From positions 1 to 43,810 of the forward strand of contig NZ_FUGD01000116.1 of NCBI RefSeq assembly GCF_900162815.1: DNA of 43,810 bases, written 5' to 3'. The notes under the pieces were generated by a model. That model saw only the letters and a program-made list of their open reading frames with translations. It did not search any database and was not told the DNA's origin. The stretch comes from Psychrobacter pasteurii. GTDB lineage: Bacteria > Pseudomonadota > Gammaproteobacteria > Pseudomonadales > Moraxellaceae. A program made the translations under genes and the position numbers. Positions 1 to 7,750 of the stretch are shown here, one piece after another; position 1 is the first letter of the stretch, and the number at the start of each line of letters is the position of its first letter.

Positions 1-235
1 TGAGAACTTAACGAAAGATGAGTTCTTTGAGAAATGCCAAAGTGTGAATGATTTGGTATTCCAAACGGTGCAAAAATACGGCGGCTCGGTATCAGCAGAG
101 CACGGTGTGGGCATGACCAAAAAGCCTTATCTAAACTACAGCCGTAGTGAGACTGAGATTGAGTATCTGAAAGAACTTAAAAAGGTGTTTGATCCTAATG
201 GGATTATGAACCGGGGTAAGATTTTTGATGTGTAA
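1..235 (+). CDS. FAD-linked 2-hydroxyacid oxidase/dehydrogenase, C-terminal end (5' partial)
   Basis: The frame is open from the first base, so only about 78 C-terminal residues are present; the internal GTG at 44 is not a credible start. The motif SAEHGVGMTKKPYL followed by KKVFDPNGIMNRGKIF is the signature end of the FAD-oxidase C domain of the GlcD / D-lactate dehydrogenase / D-2-hydroxyglutarate dehydrogenase group. These flavoproteins oxidise a 2-hydroxyacid to a 2-oxoacid and pass electrons to quinone or another acceptor. The FAD-binding N-terminus lies outside the window, so the substrate cannot be named. A strong terminator follows. The downstream carboxylate transporters and GntR regulator make a shared role in organic-acid catabolism plausible, but that is inference. 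Confidence 0.85.
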   Translation, partial: ENLTKDEFFEKCQSVNDLVFQTVQKYGGSVSAEHGVGMTKKPYLNYSRSETEIEYLKELKKVFDPNGIMNRGKIFDV

Positions 236-260
236 TTCGCTCTTGATAGGCGTTTAAAAC

Positions 261-289
261 AAAAAAGCCAAGCAATGCTTGGCTTTTTT
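261..289. terminator. Bidirectional intrinsic terminator
   Basis: An AGCCAAGC / GCTTGGCT stem with a 3-nt loop is flanked by six A on the left and six T on the right, 25 bp after the oxidase stop codon. It can stop transcription from either side; the gntR gene also points towards it. Confidence 0.85.
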
Positions 290-435
290 ATCTGATAGTA
301 GGTCTTTGATGCCTTACAGGAGTGATAGGATTGGTAGAGTATCGAGTCTCTGATAATCATTAATAGGGAGGCTATCGCAGAAAACTATCATAAAAGGGCT
401 TAGTTTTTGAAAATTAAGCCCCTTCTTTTTGAGCT

Positions 436-1161
436 TTAGTTAATGTTAATTTCATAACTAAATTTATCTGCTAGTCCGTATGATTCCCTGTATTCAATAG
501 GTTCGCCCTCTAAGTTTTTAGCAATGCGGCACACCTTAACTAAATTTTCATTTTTGGTATTACCTAAATAAGGATCTACATAGTCAGTTATGAAAAATAG
601 AGTTTCTACTGCTGATGAAACAAATTGGCCACATTGTTTATAATAAAAAGGGTAAAGAAGATTTTCGAAGTCTTTGGGCTCTAATGTTGCAAATATCTCA
701 TAACGACTCTTGGGCAGCCATATTTTCTCACTAAGTAGAACCTTATCACCAACCATGCGTGTGCGTTCTATATGAATTAGTGCTTGGGCTCTTTCTAAAT
801 TCAGCTTTGAGTTGATATCATCGTTGCCGTCTACAATAGTAATACTTTTGACAATGCCTTCTGGAGTTACATAGCAGGCATCTTTATCACGGAACTTAAA
901 AAATCTTAATAAAGAACTATCAAAGTTTGGTTGTTTTAAAAAAGTACCTCTACCTTGTTTTTTTATTAAAATACCTTCTTCCACTAGTTTTTCGACGGCT
1001 TTGCGCACAGTTCCTACGGATACTTGATATCTATCTGCAAACTCTTGTTCGGTAGGCAAGGGAGTTTTTTCATCCCAGTTGCTATTTGTCAGTAACTTTT
1101 GAATATGTAATCGTACCTGCTCATATCTAGGTATTTTAAGGTTGCTGAAGTTTTCTATCAT
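436..1161 (-). CDS. GntR-family transcriptional regulator (HutC/UTRA type)
   Basis: This 241-residue protein has an N-terminal winged helix-turn-helix (about residues 10-75) with the family pattern PTEQEFADRYQVSVGTVRKA and the wing KKQGRGTFL. A UTRA-type ligand-binding domain follows (about 95-235). UTRA regulators usually repress catabolic or transport genes and are released by a small-molecule effector. The ATG has a good ribosome binding site (GGTGA, 5 nt away). The gene is divergent from the MatC-like permease, 124 bp apart, and lies close to the tct genes, so it probably controls carboxylate uptake. The effector is unknown. A possible operator is noted in front of tctC. Confidence 0.88.
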   Translation of the reverse strand: MIENFSNLKIPRYEQVRLHIQKLLTNSNWDEKTPLPTEQEFADRYQVSVGTVRKAVEKLVEEGILIKKQGRGTFLKQPNFDSSLLRFFKFRDKDACYVTPEGIVKSITIVDGNDDINSKLNLERAQALIHIERTRMVGDKVLLSEKIWLPKSRYEIFATLEPKDFENLLYPFYYKQCGQFVSSAVETLFFITDYVDPYLGNTKNENLVKVCRIAKNLEGEPIEYRESYGLADKFSYEININ

Positions 1162-1231
1162 TTTGTCACCATAATGGAAATATTTTTATAAACTTGCTTA
1201 TGCATCTTGAGTATTATTATTTCTCGAAAAG

Positions 1232-1259
1232 TTAACATGTGTGGGTGTTCTTCTACAAT
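1232..1259 (+). promoter_or_regulatory. Candidate sigma70 promoter of the MatC-like permease gene
   Basis: TTAACA (1232-1237, 5/6 to consensus) and TACAAT (1254-1259, 5/6) are separated by 16 nt. The start codon lies 27 nt after the -10 box. The site sits in the divergent gntR/permease gap, where the regulator could act on both genes. Confidence 0.55.
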
Positions 1260-1285
1260 TAAAGCCATTAAAGTAAGGAAGGTTT

Positions 1286-2578
1286 GTGACGCTTTATATC
1301 CTAGCTGCCATCGTTGTATGTATTATTTTGGGTTATGTCACTAAAATTAATATCGGCTTATTTGCTATTGCCTTTTCCTATCTCATTGGTTGTTTTGGTA
1401 TGGGGATGCAGGCCAATGAGGTGATAGAGTTATGGCCGCTTAAAATTTTCTTTGTCATTTTTGCGGTAACACTTTTTTATAATTTCCCGCTAGCTAATGG
1501 CGCTCTAGAAAAGCTTACAAGTCATTTAATATACAAGTGCCGTCATTTTCCCAGCTTACTGCCTCTAGTTATCTATTTGGTATCCACTATTATTTCTGGA
1601 CTAGGAGCTGGCTATTACACGGTCATAGCGACAATGGCTCCCATGGTTTTGTCATTGTGTAAAAGGACTCACCTAAGCATTGTTATAGCCACCTTATCGA
1701 TTAATTACGGTGCTTTAGCAGGTGCTAATTTTGTTACCTCTCAAAGTGGTGTTATTTTTAGGGAACTCATGCGTGGATCAGGGGTGGCGAATGATAATAC
1801 TTTTACTTATGCTTTAGGAGTCTTTGTAGTTACCTTTCTGATGCCTGTTGTCTTGCTAGGTATCTATAGTTTTGTTAATACTAATGAAATTAATACGCAA
1901 GATCAGGTTGTTACTAAGCCAGAGCCCTTAGATACACAGCAAAGACAGTCCATTACACTCATTTTTATCATGGTAGCTGTTATTTTAGTCTTTCCTATTT
2001 TAAATTTACTAATGCCAGAGACCCCCGCACTTCAGTTTCTAAATCATCGTATTGATATAGGTTTTATTGCTACTATCTTTGTTCTGATTAGCTTAGTCTT
2101 AAAGCTAGGTGATGAGAGAGCCGTCATTGCTTTAATACCTTGGAACACACTTATTATGATTTGTGGTATGGGTATGTTGATTAGTCTTGGTGTCGAAATA
2201 GGGGTGGTTTATCAGTTAACTGAGTGGTTAAGTACAAATGTCCCTATTTGGATAATACCCATTTTAATCTTTGTCATTAGTGCCATTATGTCGATATTTG
2301 CAAGTACACTTGGCGTTGTGGCACCTACTTTATTTCCGATAGTCCCCCCTCTAGCTATTGCTTCAGGCTGGAGTCCTTTATTGTTATTTATTTGTATTGT
2401 TCTGGGCGCCCAAAGCTCATCACTTTCTCCTTTCTCTTCCGGGGGGAGTTTAATATTGGGAGCCTCTCAAGTAGCTGTAGATACAAAAAAGCTGTTTAAT
2501 ACACTATTATTGCAAGCAGTTCCTATAGGAGTAGGGGCTGGGATAATAGCTGTTATTGCTATTCAGCTTATATTATAA
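1286..2578 (+). CDS. MatC/SLC13-like dicarboxylate (anion) permease
   Basis: This 430-residue, very hydrophobic protein has about 11-12 membrane segments. The N-terminus (INIGLFAIAFSYLIG, then GMQANEVIELWP) resembles the MatC N-terminal domain. The segments SGLGAGYYTVIATMAPMVL and NYGALAGANFVTSQSG look like the paired substrate-binding loops of SLC13/CitM-type carriers, and a second repeat has SIFASTLGVVAPTLFP. The likely role is secondary uptake of malonate or another dicarboxylate across the inner membrane. The start is GTG with a strong AAGGAAGG site 3 nt upstream. It is divergent from gntR and precedes the TTT operon, giving two unrelated carboxylate uptake systems side by side. The exact substrate cannot be read from sequence. 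Confidence 0.75.
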   Translation: MTLYILAAIVVCIILGYVTKINIGLFAIAFSYLIGCFGMGMQANEVIELWPLKIFFVIFAVTLFYNFPLANGALEKLTSHLIYKCRHFPSLLPLVIYLVSTIISGLGAGYYTVIATMAPMVLSLCKRTHLSIVIATLSINYGALAGANFVTSQSGVIFRELMRGSGVANDNTFTYALGVFVVTFLMPVVLLGIYSFVNTNEINTQDQVVTKPEPLDTQQRQSITLIFIMVAVILVFPILNLLMPETPALQFLNHRIDIGFIATIFVLISLVLKLGDERAVIALIPWNTLIMICGMGMLISLGVEIGVVYQLTEWLSTNVPIWIIPILIFVISAIMSIFASTLGVVAPTLFPIVPPLAIASGWSPLLLFICIVLGAQSSSLSPFSSGGSLILGASQVAVDTKKLFNTLLLQAVPIGVGAGIIAVIAIQLIL

Positions 2579-2597
2579 GCATATAATATTGTATATT

Positions 2598-2683
2598 CAT
2601 ATATACATACATATGTTTCTTGTTATTTATAAAATATTCTGTTAATTTACAAATAACAGAACTGTTACTTCAATGTATATATG
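2598..2683. repeat. Nested inverted repeats upstream of tctC
   Basis: An outer perfect 11-bp dyad CATATATACAT / ATGTATATATG (2598-2608 and 2673-2683) encloses a 13-bp dyad with one mismatch (2621-2633 and 2646-2658, TGTTATTTATAAA / TTTACAAATAACA). It lies between the permease stop and tctC. There is no T-run, so it is more likely a regulator-binding region or mRNA structure than a terminator. AT-rich DNA makes chance dyads commoner. Confidence 0.5.
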
Positions 2684-2760
2684 TAAGTCCTTAATATCTG
2701 AGCTTTACTATTCTGTAAGCCTCAGGTTTTTGAAATCGTAGTTATTCATTAATTTTTATT

Positions 2761-2772
2761 GTGTAAATACAC
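2761..2772. promoter_or_regulatory. Candidate GntR (HutC-type) operator next to the tctC ribosome binding site
   Basis: The 5-2-5 dyad GTGTA-AA-TACAC contains TGTA-N2-TACA, the half-site arrangement I recall for HutC-type GntR regulators. It ends 2 nt before the AAGGAG ribosome binding site of tctC (2775-2780). It is the only such match I saw at this locus. Regulator assignment is inference. Confidence 0.35.
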
Positions 2773-2786
2773 ACAAGGAGTGTCGT

Positions 2787-3806
2787 GTGACAAAACTATC
2801 TTATTTGGCTCTTGGTCTATCCGTTATTTCTTTAACTGCCTGTAATAATTCAAGTCAAACTGCTGCAAATGAGTCAGCTGAATATACATCACCTTCGCGT
2901 CCCGAGTGTATTGCACCAGCAAAACCGGGTGGTGGATTTGATTTAACCTGTAAGCTTGCACAAGCTGGCTTAAAAGAAACAGGTATTTTAGAAGAGCCTA
3001 TGCGTGTGACGTATATGCCAGGTGGCGTCGGTGCAGTTGCTTATAACAAGATTGTGGCTAATGATCGTGCTAATGATGATGCCATCATCGCATTTTCAAC
3101 GGGTTCTATCCTGAACTTATCACAAGGTAAATTTGGTAAGTTTACTGAAAAAGATGTGAAGTGGTTAGCGGCTGTTGGTACAGATTATGGTGCTATTGCT
3201 GTTAATGCTGACTCACCTCTTAAAAATTTAGACGACTTAGTCGCTAAGCTAAAGTCAGATCCAAAATCAGTCAGCTTTGGCGCTGGTGGTAGTGTTGGTG
3301 GTCAAGACTGGATGCAAACTGCGATGTTAGCTAAAGCAGCTGGTGTGAATCCAAATGATATGACTTATGTCGCTATGGAAGGGGGCGGTGAAGCTATTAC
3401 TGGAGTATTGGGTAATCACATTACTGTCGTTAGTGCGGGTATTGCTGAGATTATGCCGCAAGCCAGTGCAGGTAAACTACGTGTTTTAGCTGTATTCTCT
3501 GATGAGAGATTAGGTGGAACAATGGCAGATATTCCAACAGCTGTAGAGCAAGGATATGATGTAATTTGGCCGGTGGTTCGTGGTTACTATATGGGACCAG
3601 ATGTAAGTCCTAACGCTTATAGCTGGTGGAAGGAGTCTTTTGATAAAGTACTTGCTGATCCAAAATTTGCTGAGATTCGTGAGCAGCAAGAGCTACTTCC
3701 ATTCTCTATGACAGGTGAAGAACTACAAGAGTATGTGTATAAGCGTACTGGTGAGCTACGCGAGCTTTCTGCTGAGTATGGTCTTGTTGAAACTGAAGCC
3801 CAGTAA
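2787..3806 (+). CDS. Tripartite tricarboxylate transporter substrate-binding lipoprotein, TctC family
   Basis: This 339-residue protein has an N-terminal signal ending in a lipobox (LTAC, Cys19), so it is probably membrane-anchored; most family members are soluble periplasmic proteins. The mature part has Bug/TctC family features: CIAPAKPGGGFDLTCKLA, YMPGGVGAVAYN, VSFGAGGSVGGQDWM and an AITGVLGNHITVV segment. It captures an organic acid and delivers it to the TctA/TctB membrane pair. The start is GTG with AAGGAG 6 nt upstream. tctB and tctA follow after a terminator-like hairpin, which would favour excess binding protein over membrane parts. The substrate is unknown. Confidence 0.88.
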   Translation: MTKLSYLALGLSVISLTACNNSSQTAANESAEYTSPSRPECIAPAKPGGGFDLTCKLAQAGLKETGILEEPMRVTYMPGGVGAVAYNKIVANDRANDDAIIAFSTGSILNLSQGKFGKFTEKDVKWLAAVGTDYGAIAVNADSPLKNLDDLVAKLKSDPKSVSFGAGGSVGGQDWMQTAMLAKAAGVNPNDMTYVAMEGGGEAITGVLGNHITVVSAGIAEIMPQASAGKLRVLAVFSDERLGGTMADIPTAVEQGYDVIWPVVRGYYMGPDVSPNAYSWWKESFDKVLADPKFAEIREQQELLPFSMTGEELQEYVYKRTGELRELSAEYGLVETEAQ

Positions 3807-3848
3807 CTCTGAATTAAATATCAAATCTAAGTAGTTATACTACTTTTT

Positions 3849-3883
3849 AAAGGCTGAAAAACACTCTATTTTTCAGCCTTTTT
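3849..3883 (+). terminator. Intergenic terminator/attenuator between tctC and tctBA
   Basis: A perfect 13-bp stem (3849-3861 with 3869-3881), loop CACTCTA, is followed by a run of T. It sits inside the apparent operon, 43 bp after tctC and 27 bp before tctB. Partial readthrough would set a high tctC to tctBA ratio. A separate promoter for tctB was not seen. Confidence 0.75.
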
Positions 3884-3909
3884 ATCTGATAACTCAAGGA
3901 GTGTTCCTT

Positions 3910-4365
3910 ATGACGATGGAACGTGTGTTTTCTGGGTTAATGGCGCTGTTTAGCTTGTTTTTAGTTTATTTAGCTATGAGTTATGTGGCTCCTATTGCTT
4001 ATGACCCAATAGGTCCGAGACCTTATCCTATCTTAATCTTTTCTTTGTTAGCATTTTTGACTTTGATTATTGCATTTCGCCCAGCGCGATTTACTAAAGT
4101 AATTAATTTGGGGTATGACAATACAGTAATTAGAAACTTGGTTTTATGTGTTATTGCCTTAACTGTGTATAGCTTAATATTTGAGCCTCTAGGTTTCATT
4201 GTTTCTACCACGCTAATGTGCTTTGCTGTTGGCTTGCTATTTGCTGGTAGCCCTATTAAAAGCCTTATTTTTTCAATTGTGATCAGTATTGTCTTATATG
4301 TCTTATTTGACATGTTACTAGATGTCATACTGCCACTTGGGTTGTTATCAGGGATAATGGGATAG
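3910..4365 (+). CDS. Tripartite tricarboxylate transporter small membrane subunit, TctB family
   Basis: This small membrane protein of about 151 residues has four predicted helices. The YDPIGPRPYPILI segment after helix 1 matches the TctB pattern in which a short re-entrant Pro-rich loop precedes helix 2. It partners with the large TctA permease in secondary, ion-driven uptake of carboxylates. I chose the ATG at 3910 because AAGGAG (3896-3901) lies 8 nt upstream; the earlier in-frame GTG at 3901 overlaps that ribosome binding site. tctA begins 5 nt after the stop codon, so the two are co-translated. Family assignment rests on size, topology and position more than on residues. Confidence 0.85.
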   Translation: MTMERVFSGLMALFSLFLVYLAMSYVAPIAYDPIGPRPYPILIFSLLAFLTLIIAFRPARFTKVINLGYDNTVIRNLVLCVIALTVYSLIFEPLGFIVSTTLMCFAVGLLFAGSPIKSLIFSIVISIVLYVLFDMLLDVILPLGLLSGIMG

Positions 4366-4370
4366 TAATT

Positions 4371-5876
4371 ATGGAAACCTTAAATTTTTTGATGCATGGT
4401 TTTACGGTTGCATCCACACCTGAAAACCTGATGATAGCTTTGGTCGGTGCTTTTATTGGTACTGTAGTAGGCATGTTGCCAGGGCTAGGTCCGATTAATG
4501 GTGTAGCGATATTATTGCCCTTTGCTTTTGCGCTAGGCTTACCACCAGAGAGCGCTCTAATTCTATTATCAGCCGTTTATCTTGGTTGTGAGTATGGAGG
4601 ACGTATCTCAGCGATTTTGCTTAACGTCCCAGGGTCTGCAGCAGCAGTCATGACCTCACTCGATGGTAACCCTCTAGCTTTACAGGGAAAAGCAGGTATT
4701 GCACTATCAATATCGGCAGTGGCTTCATTCGTTGGCGCTACTATTGCAACTATTGGTGTCGTTCTATTTGCTCCTCTACTGGCTAATTGGGCAGTCTCTT
4801 TTGGTCCAGCTGAGTATTTCGTACTCATGGTATTTGCGATTACTTGCTTAAGTGGATTGGTTGGTGATCAACCTATTAAAACTGCTGTATCAGCCCTGAT
4901 CGGATTGGGTCTTGCTACAGTAGGTGTTGATGCGGTTACTGGGGTTTATCGTTTTACCTTTGACTCGGTTAACCTGTCTGACGGTATCCAGTTTACAACG
5001 ATTGTTATCGGCTTTTTTAGTGTTAGTGAGATTCTAATTCTGCTTGAAAGAACAACTACTGGTCAAAAAGTTGTCGAGCAAGGTAAGCGTAGCTTATTTA
5101 ATCTTAAAGAACTTCTATTTAGCTTAGGAGCTATGATTCGTAGTGGCTTAATGGGCTTTGTGGTTGGTATTTTACCAGGAGCTGGGGCAACCATCGCTAG
5201 TGCTATGACTTATACGAGTGAGCGTAAAATTGCAGGTGACTCTGGAAAGTTTGGTGAAGGTGACCTTCGAGGTCTAGCTTCTCCAGAAGCTGCTAATAAT
5301 GCTTCAGCCTGTGGTTCTTTCGTACCTATGTTGACTTTAGGTGTGCCTGGATCAGGGACAACGGCGGTTATGATGGGCGCTTTGACTTTATACAACATTA
5401 CGCCAGGCCCACAATTATTTACTGAGCAGCCTGATATCGTATGGGGTCTGATTGCTTCTCTATTTATTTGTAACGTCATTCTGTTGGTAATGAACATTCC
5501 TTTGGTTCGCTTCTTTGCTAAATTACTTGATGTTCCAAACTATATATTGATTCCTTCTATCGCTGCTGTTAGCTTCATTGGTGTTTACTCAATTAATAGC
5601 ACAACATTTGACTTAATATTTATGGTTGGTCTTGGGGTATTTGGCTATTTCTTGCGTAAGACTAACTTTCCATTATCAGCACTTATTCTAGGCTATGTAC
5701 TTGGTGAACTGATGGAGGATAACTTAAGACGTGCTTTGTCTATTTCTCAAGGTGAGTTGAGCATTTTGTGGAGTAGTAATATCTCAATGGTATTGTGGTG
5801 CTTAGCAATAATGATGATATTCATGCCAATTATCCGTAGCATCTATCGTAAGCGCTATAAGAAACCTAGTGCATAA
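4371..5876 (+). CDS. Tripartite tricarboxylate transporter large permease, TctA family
   Basis: This 501-residue integral membrane protein has about 11-12 helices and the two TctA glycine/proline-rich signatures: GTVVGMLPGLGPINGVAILL near residue 30, and its counterpart GFVVGILPGAGATIASAM near residue 263. It also has NVPGSAAAVMTSLDGNPLA and LGVPGSGTTAVMMGAL. It is the transport channel of the TTT system, taking substrate from the TctC lipoprotein. It follows tctB by 5 nt. The C-terminus ends in a basic cytoplasmic tail (YRKRYKKPSA). Full length for the family. A weak hairpin follows. Confidence 0.95.
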   Translation: METLNFLMHGFTVASTPENLMIALVGAFIGTVVGMLPGLGPINGVAILLPFAFALGLPPESALILLSAVYLGCEYGGRISAILLNVPGSAAAVMTSLDGNPLALQGKAGIALSISAVASFVGATIATIGVVLFAPLLANWAVSFGPAEYFVLMVFAITCLSGLVGDQPIKTAVSALIGLGLATVGVDAVTGVYRFTFDSVNLSDGIQFTTIVIGFFSVSEILILLERTTTGQKVVEQGKRSLFNLKELLFSLGAMIRSGLMGFVVGILPGAGATIASAMTYTSERKIAGDSGKFGEGDLRGLASPEAANNASACGSFVPMLTLGVPGSGTTAVMMGALTLYNITPGPQLFTEQPDIVWGLIASLFICNVILLVMNIPLVRFFAKLLDVPNYILIPSIAAVSFIGVYSINSTTFDLIFMVGLGVFGYFLRKTNFPLSALILGYVLGELMEDNLRRALSISQGELSILWSSNISMVLWCLAIMMIFMPIIRSIYRKRYKKPSA

Positions 5877-5893
5877 TCTTAATTCTTAAATTC

Positions 5894-5935
5894 AATAACG
5901 GTGATTGGAAGAGTTTTCAGTCACCGTTATTATTT
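5894..5935 (+). terminator. Probable terminator after tctA
   Basis: An 11-bp perfect stem AATAACGGTGA / TCACCGTTATT (5894-5904 and 5921-5931) stands 17 bp after tctA. The following T-run is poor, so it may be inefficient or mainly protect the mRNA end. Confidence 0.6.
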
Positions 5936-6030
5936 AGTTTTCAAAAAACTCTATAAAGTTTGGATAGATAAAATTATTCGTATACTATCTTATACGTTTC
6001 TACTTTTAAATTTAGTTTTACAACTGTATT

Positions 6031-6663
6031 TTAAGCTCGCCTCCTCATCAACACATTAAACCACTCAACATCCCGTCCACCTTGTTGATCAGCAGTAATC
6101 CAAGTTACATATTCAAGAGGGTGTGTCGTGGATATCTGCTGCAAGACCTCCAGGAAACGATCTTCATTCATATCACAGAAGAAGCGCTCTCCATCGTATC
6201 TTTCAGCGTTACCATGTTTAAAAGAGGCATACATAACACCACCTGATACCAGTGTGTCCAATAAGCTCGCGATCATATTTGGTAGCTCATTAAATGGTAC
6301 ATGGAGTAGGGATGCGCAGGCCCAAATTCCAGTAAACTGATTTTCCCAACCTTGATGTCTAATATCTTCGAACTTTAGATGCTGCCAGTTAATACTGCTT
6401 GCAGCATAGTATGCCTGATTTCGTTTAATCAGCTCTGAGCTTCCATCGATCGCCGTAACCTTCACTCCAAGCTCGTTAGAAAACCAGAAGCTATCCCTGC
6501 CAGAACCACATCCGAGATCCAAGATATGCTGAGAAACCCCAGAAGGACTAGGTAATTGGCTAGTAAACCTCTTGTATAAAACATGCATTTTAACGTTTCT
6601 TGTTTGCTTTATATAACTGTCAGCATGCTGGTTGTAGAAGTCTAAAGTAGGGCTGTCTGTCAT
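6031..6663 (-). CDS. Class I SAM-dependent methyltransferase (TehB/UbiE-like fold)
   Basis: About 210 residues. Motif I is HILDLGCGSGRDSFWFS, the acidic end of strand 2 is VTAIDGS, and the motif IV region is WACASLLHVP; this is the layout of small-molecule methyltransferases. DNA-methylase (D/N)PP(Y/F) signatures are absent. An upstream in-frame start exists (6744), but it would overlap the HNH gene by 68 bp. The ATG at 6663 begins 13 bp after the HNH stop and gives the usual family start (TDSPTLDFYNQHADSYI). It is the third gene of a leftward operon with an ACR3-like permease and an HNH nuclease. The substrate is unknown; metalloid, metabolite or tRNA targets are all possible. Confidence 0.8.
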   Translation of the reverse strand: MTDSPTLDFYNQHADSYIKQTRNVKMHVLYKRFTSQLPSPSGVSQHILDLGCGSGRDSFWFSNELGVKVTAIDGSSELIKRNQAYYAASSINWQHLKFEDIRHQGWENQFTGIWACASLLHVPFNELPNMIASLLDTLVSGGVMYASFKHGNAERYDGERFFCDMNEDRFLEVLQQISTTHPLEYVTWITADQQGGRDVEWFNVLMRRRA

Positions 6664-6676
6664 GCTTATTTGCCTA

Positions 6677-7750
6677 TTAAAAAGTACTGTCACCTTGCTT
6701 GGATGGTTGCCAGACATGGATGAGTCTTTGTTTAGAGAAGTCATAAGACTTTTGCAAAAATTGCTTACGCTGACTTTTTGTTCTACCAGTCTGAAGGATT
6801 AACGTTTCTCTAAGGGGATGATGGCTCTCAATTAAATACTCGTTACGCGTATTTAGTCTATCTAGCAACAGCGTAGAGGGGACTTGAGCAAACTTACCGT
6901 CATGGCCGCGATTACAATCTTGGCAAGCAAGAACGAGGTTCCATACACCATCCACATTTACTGGTTGGCAGCAGCCTGCTTCGGCAACTTGAGGTTTCAG
7001 GGTGTGCGGAAAGAAGTGGTCTACATCAGCCAGTTGAGTGTCTTGAGAAGCGATACTGATCTCTTTGAAACAATAAAAGCAGCGACCCTTCTGATAACCA
7101 TTTAGAGCACCACGTGAGCTGGTAATCCCAACACGGCGATGACTTGGGTCATGAGAGAATAATTGCTTTGTTTCTTGGTCAAATTCAACGGCGACTAAGT
7201 TCTTGTTTAGATTTAACTCCCACGCTTTTTCAACTAAATTCCATCTTGATTCAGTTTCTTGATTCAAGTTTTCTGCTGAGTGGTCAAAGACGTAAAACAG
7301 CTTAAATAAGTTATCAGTTAAGCGAATGCCTTTATTGAACTTACGCTCATCGATAAAGAGCTCTTCATCAATCACATCATAAAACCGTTCTTGTACTGCT
7401 TTAGTATTAACGACATGAAATGCATCTAGTACGTATTTAAAGCCCTCTTTGGTGGTGATATCAATGAGCTGAGTCTCAGTAATAGTCCCTTGGTTAAAGT
7501 CCATGCAAGCCTGAATAAACTTACTGCTTCTTGCGGTACTTTGTTTAGGGCTATGCTTCAAGTGCTCGCATAGATGCATGGCATAGGGCAGAGCTAAATC
7601 ATCAAGAGTAATTAAATCTGACTTGCTGTTTAAGCTCACATCGATGAGGCTTTTTGCTAAAGCAAACTTATAGGAAGCAGTATTGCGGCCGAATAGAATA
7701 ATGGCTCGCCAGTAGTTTTCTAGGGTAGGCTCGACATCGACGAAATTCAT
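6677..7750 (-). CDS. HNH endonuclease-domain protein
   Basis: About 357 residues. The first 220 form an alpha-helical region I do not recognise. The C-terminal third has an HNH nuclease core: a CFYC knuckle, the ADVDHFFPH catalytic His region, then WNLVLACQDCNRGHDGK with the conserved Asn and a second Cys pair. These Cys pairs probably hold a structural zinc. I chose the ATG at 7750 because it overlaps the permease stop (TAATG), with AAGGAG 5 nt upstream; a GTG 6 nt earlier would sit on that site. The coupling shows the gene is co-expressed with the permease. The role could be defence, DNA repair or mobile-element related; nothing in the sequence decides this. Confidence 0.85.
   Translation of the reverse strand: MNFVDVEPTLENYWRAIILFGRNTASYKFALAKSLIDVSLNSKSDLITLDDLALPYAMHLCEHLKHSPKQSTARSSKFIQACMDFNQGTITETQLIDITTKEGFKYVLDAFHVVNTKAVQERFYDVIDEELFIDERKFNKGIRLTDNLFKLFYVFDHSAENLNQETESRWNLVEKAWELNLNKNLVAVEFDQETKQLFSHDPSHRRVGITSSRGALNGYQKGRCFYCFKEISIASQDTQLADVDHFFPHTLKPQVAEAGCCQPVNVDGVWNLVLACQDCNRGHDGKFAQVPSTLLLDRLNTRNEYLIESHHPLRETLILQTGRTKSQRKQFLQKSYDFSKQRLIHVWQPSKQGDSTF

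Noticed and set aside
136-360. 74-residue minus-strand ORF crossing the oxidase terminator
   Set aside because: It runs through an intrinsic terminator and overlaps the real oxidase frame.
6664-6744. Longer methyltransferase start overlapping the HNH gene
   Set aside because: The extra 27 residues do not look conserved, and the ATG at 6663 sits 13 bp after the HNH stop.
6031-7750. HNH nuclease plus methyltransferase as a restriction-modification system
   Set aside because: The methyltransferase lacks DNA-methylase catalytic signatures such as NPPY/DPPY and has no target-recognition region; its motifs fit small-molecule enzymes. An ACR3-like permease as first gene is also unusual for such a system.
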